Below, one piece after another: positions 35,009-35,849 of a DNA stretch of 35,849 nt. The translations under genes and the position numbers were made by a program. The DNA is from a virus: positions 1 to 35,849 of the IMG/VR virus record IMGVR_UViG_3300036830_000193. One strand, written 5' to 3'. Under the pieces are notes generated by a model, which saw nothing but the letters and a program-made list of their open reading frames with translations, was not told the origin of the DNA and ran no database searches. Positions within the stretch are counted from its first letter, which is position 1. Each line of letters begins with the position of its first letter.

Positions 35009-35051
35009 AAGCGCCCTGGTCCGGCTGTGGCGGCTGGTGACCGGGGCGCTT
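35009..35051 (-). terminator. Terminator-like hairpin after the RAMP-like gene
   Basis: AAGCGCCCTGGTC and GACCGGGGCGCTT pair over 13 bp with one G-U, loop 17 bases, followed on the minus strand by CUUUCUCC. It begins 15 bases after the stop of the RAMP-like gene. Confidence 0.7.
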
Positions 35052-35065
35052 CCCTATGTGGGCGG

Positions 35066-35755
35066 TCAGCCCTTGGGCGCGCGGGTGTTCTCCCACTTGG
35101 TGACGACGTACTCGCCGTAGCCTTGGGAGCGGGTGGCGCCAATGCCCTGCTTCTCGCCGGTCAGCCAGATCGTTGCCCACTCTTCTTGGCTGAAATCCCA
35201 ATCGGTGGCGATCGTGAAATCAAGTGACACGTTCTCGCAGTACTCCGCGAGGTGGATGCCGGCGCCGCGCCAGGTCTGTACGAAGCGCTGGTCAACGCCA
35301 GTAGGTTTCATCACCCCGAGATGAAGTCGTTTCTCTACGACGCAAATGTGTTCGGCGACGAAACCGATCAGGCTTTTATTAGTCTTGCCCCATTTGTGCT
35401 GCCGAATCTTCCCCGCCGCCACCGCGCAGCTCACCGCTTCCTTGATCGCGGCCTTGAGCTGGTAGCCCATGATGTAGAGGCCGAGCTCATCGTCCCTGCG
35501 GAACGCGGTCAGGTGCCGCCGCGTGGCGGCCTCTTTCGCGGCGACGTCCTTGGACACGCCGAGATCGGTCATGATCTCGGCGACCATTTTTTGCAGCAGG
35601 GCCTCGGTCTGCGCGCCGAGATTCTTCTGAATCCAGGCCTCAGCGATTTTGGGATCAGCCGGCGTGCCGCCGGCGATTCGGTCAATCTCCAACGTGCCCC
35701 GATATTCGAAAGGCCATGCTTTAGGCGTGTACTGGGCGAACACTGACTCGGTCAT
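35066..35755 (-). CDS. RAMP-like (Cas7/Cas5-type) protein
   Basis: A 229-residue protein, start ATG 35755 after AAGGAG. Residues 204-214, GIGATRSQGYG, exactly fit the glycine-rich loop of RAMP proteins (GhG-x5-GhG). Residues 92-107, LYIMGYQLKAAIKEAV, resemble the PGSSLKGALR segment of Cas7/Csm3-type proteins, and the first strand reads FEYRGTLEIDRIAGGTPADP. No HD, Cas1 or repeat array accompanies it here. RAMP proteins usually bind or cut RNA. A phage stand-alone RAMP-like protein could bind RNA or oppose host CRISPR, but that is inference. Confidence 0.7.
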   Translation of the reverse strand: MTESVFAQYTPKAWPFEYRGTLEIDRIAGGTPADPKIAEAWIQKNLGAQTEALLQKMVAEIMTDLGVSKDVAAKEAATRRHLTAFRRDDELGLYIMGYQLKAAIKEAVSCAVAAGKIRQHKWGKTNKSLIGFVAEHICVVEKRLHLGVMKPTGVDQRFVQTWRGAGIHLAEYCENVSLDFTIATDWDFSQEEWATIWLTGEKQGIGATRSQGYGEYVVTKWENTRAPKG

Positions 35756-35849
35756 GTGCATCTCCTTGCGGTGGGAAGTCGGATGGGATCGGGGTGGACC
35801 GGGTTGGGCGGTCGGAAGGGGGCGGGCAGGGCGGGCTCGGGTCGGGTGG
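35756..35849 (-). other. Right-edge leader; G-rich tract, no gene seen
   Basis: The 94 bases upstream of the RAMP-like gene contain a plus-strand G-run tract (from about 35786 to the edge, with many GGG runs). The minus-strand RNA is correspondingly C-rich. No promoter boxes were recognised, and no gene start is visible. Confidence 0.5.

Overview
The window looks like about 36 kb of a high-GC, tailed, HK97-fold siphovirus of an actinobacterial host. The evidence is a complete head and early-tail gene order, a WhiB-type iron-sulfur regulator, a Ku protein, many GTG starts, start/stop overlaps (ATGA, GTGA, TGATG, TAATG) joining most genes, and two promoters placed for leaderless mRNAs as is common in Actinobacteria. 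No integrase, tRNA, rRNA, CRISPR array or lysis gene was recognised.

Layout. (1) Positions 1-11170, minus strand: the late operon, read right to left. It runs from terminase small subunit and two small proteins through a 33-residue C2H2 zinc finger, terminase large subunit, a small membrane protein, portal, prohead protease and major capsid protein to a terminator. After that come connector-type proteins, a tail terminator candidate, the tail tube, a tail chaperone pair joined by a -1 frameshift site, and the first codons of the tape measure gene. (2) Positions 11171-11455: a divergent control region with a terminator, a dyad and GAGCC repeats. (3) Positions 11456-17402, mostly plus strand: a cassette of a 63-aa protein, a CDF-type cation transporter without its cytoplasmic domain, an 80-aa protein, RuvB, an Arg-rich 32-aa peptide, a small zinc-binding protein, the DNA sliding clamp, Ku and an HTH protein. 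An 18-bp dyad (TGTCTACTGTAGTAGACA) lies at two leaderless promoters and recurs, less perfectly, at two more places here. An HNH nuclease gene lies on the opposite strand. (4) Positions 17386-18666, minus: a sedolisin (S53) protease without propeptide, and a tiny downstream gene. (5) Positions 18755-18827: two tandem terminators that close the early operon. (6) Positions 18876-35755, minus: the early/DNA-metabolism operon. It encodes a RAMP-like protein, many small Cys/His proteins, small membrane proteins, a His-rich membrane protein, a candidate ssDNA-binding protein, a Cas4/RecB-type nuclease, an SF2 helicase, WhiB, endonuclease VII, a cytosine-5 methyltransferase, a DUF3310 protein, a primase-polymerase/helicase and a zinc/wHTH protein. 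An iteron-like array follows the primase-helicase gene and is a candidate origin.

How the parts may work together. Primase-helicase, helicase, Cas4-like nuclease and the candidate ssDNA-binding protein would replicate and recombine phage DNA. The clamp would probably serve a host polymerase, because no polymerase gene is seen here. RuvB and endonuclease VII could migrate and cut branched DNA before packaging. Ku could close or protect genome ends using a host ligase. The dyad-controlled plus-strand cassette (RuvB, clamp, Ku, CDF, HTH protein) is the strongest candidate for an undescribed co-regulated module. The sedolisin and the RAMP-like protein are the other genes most worth following.
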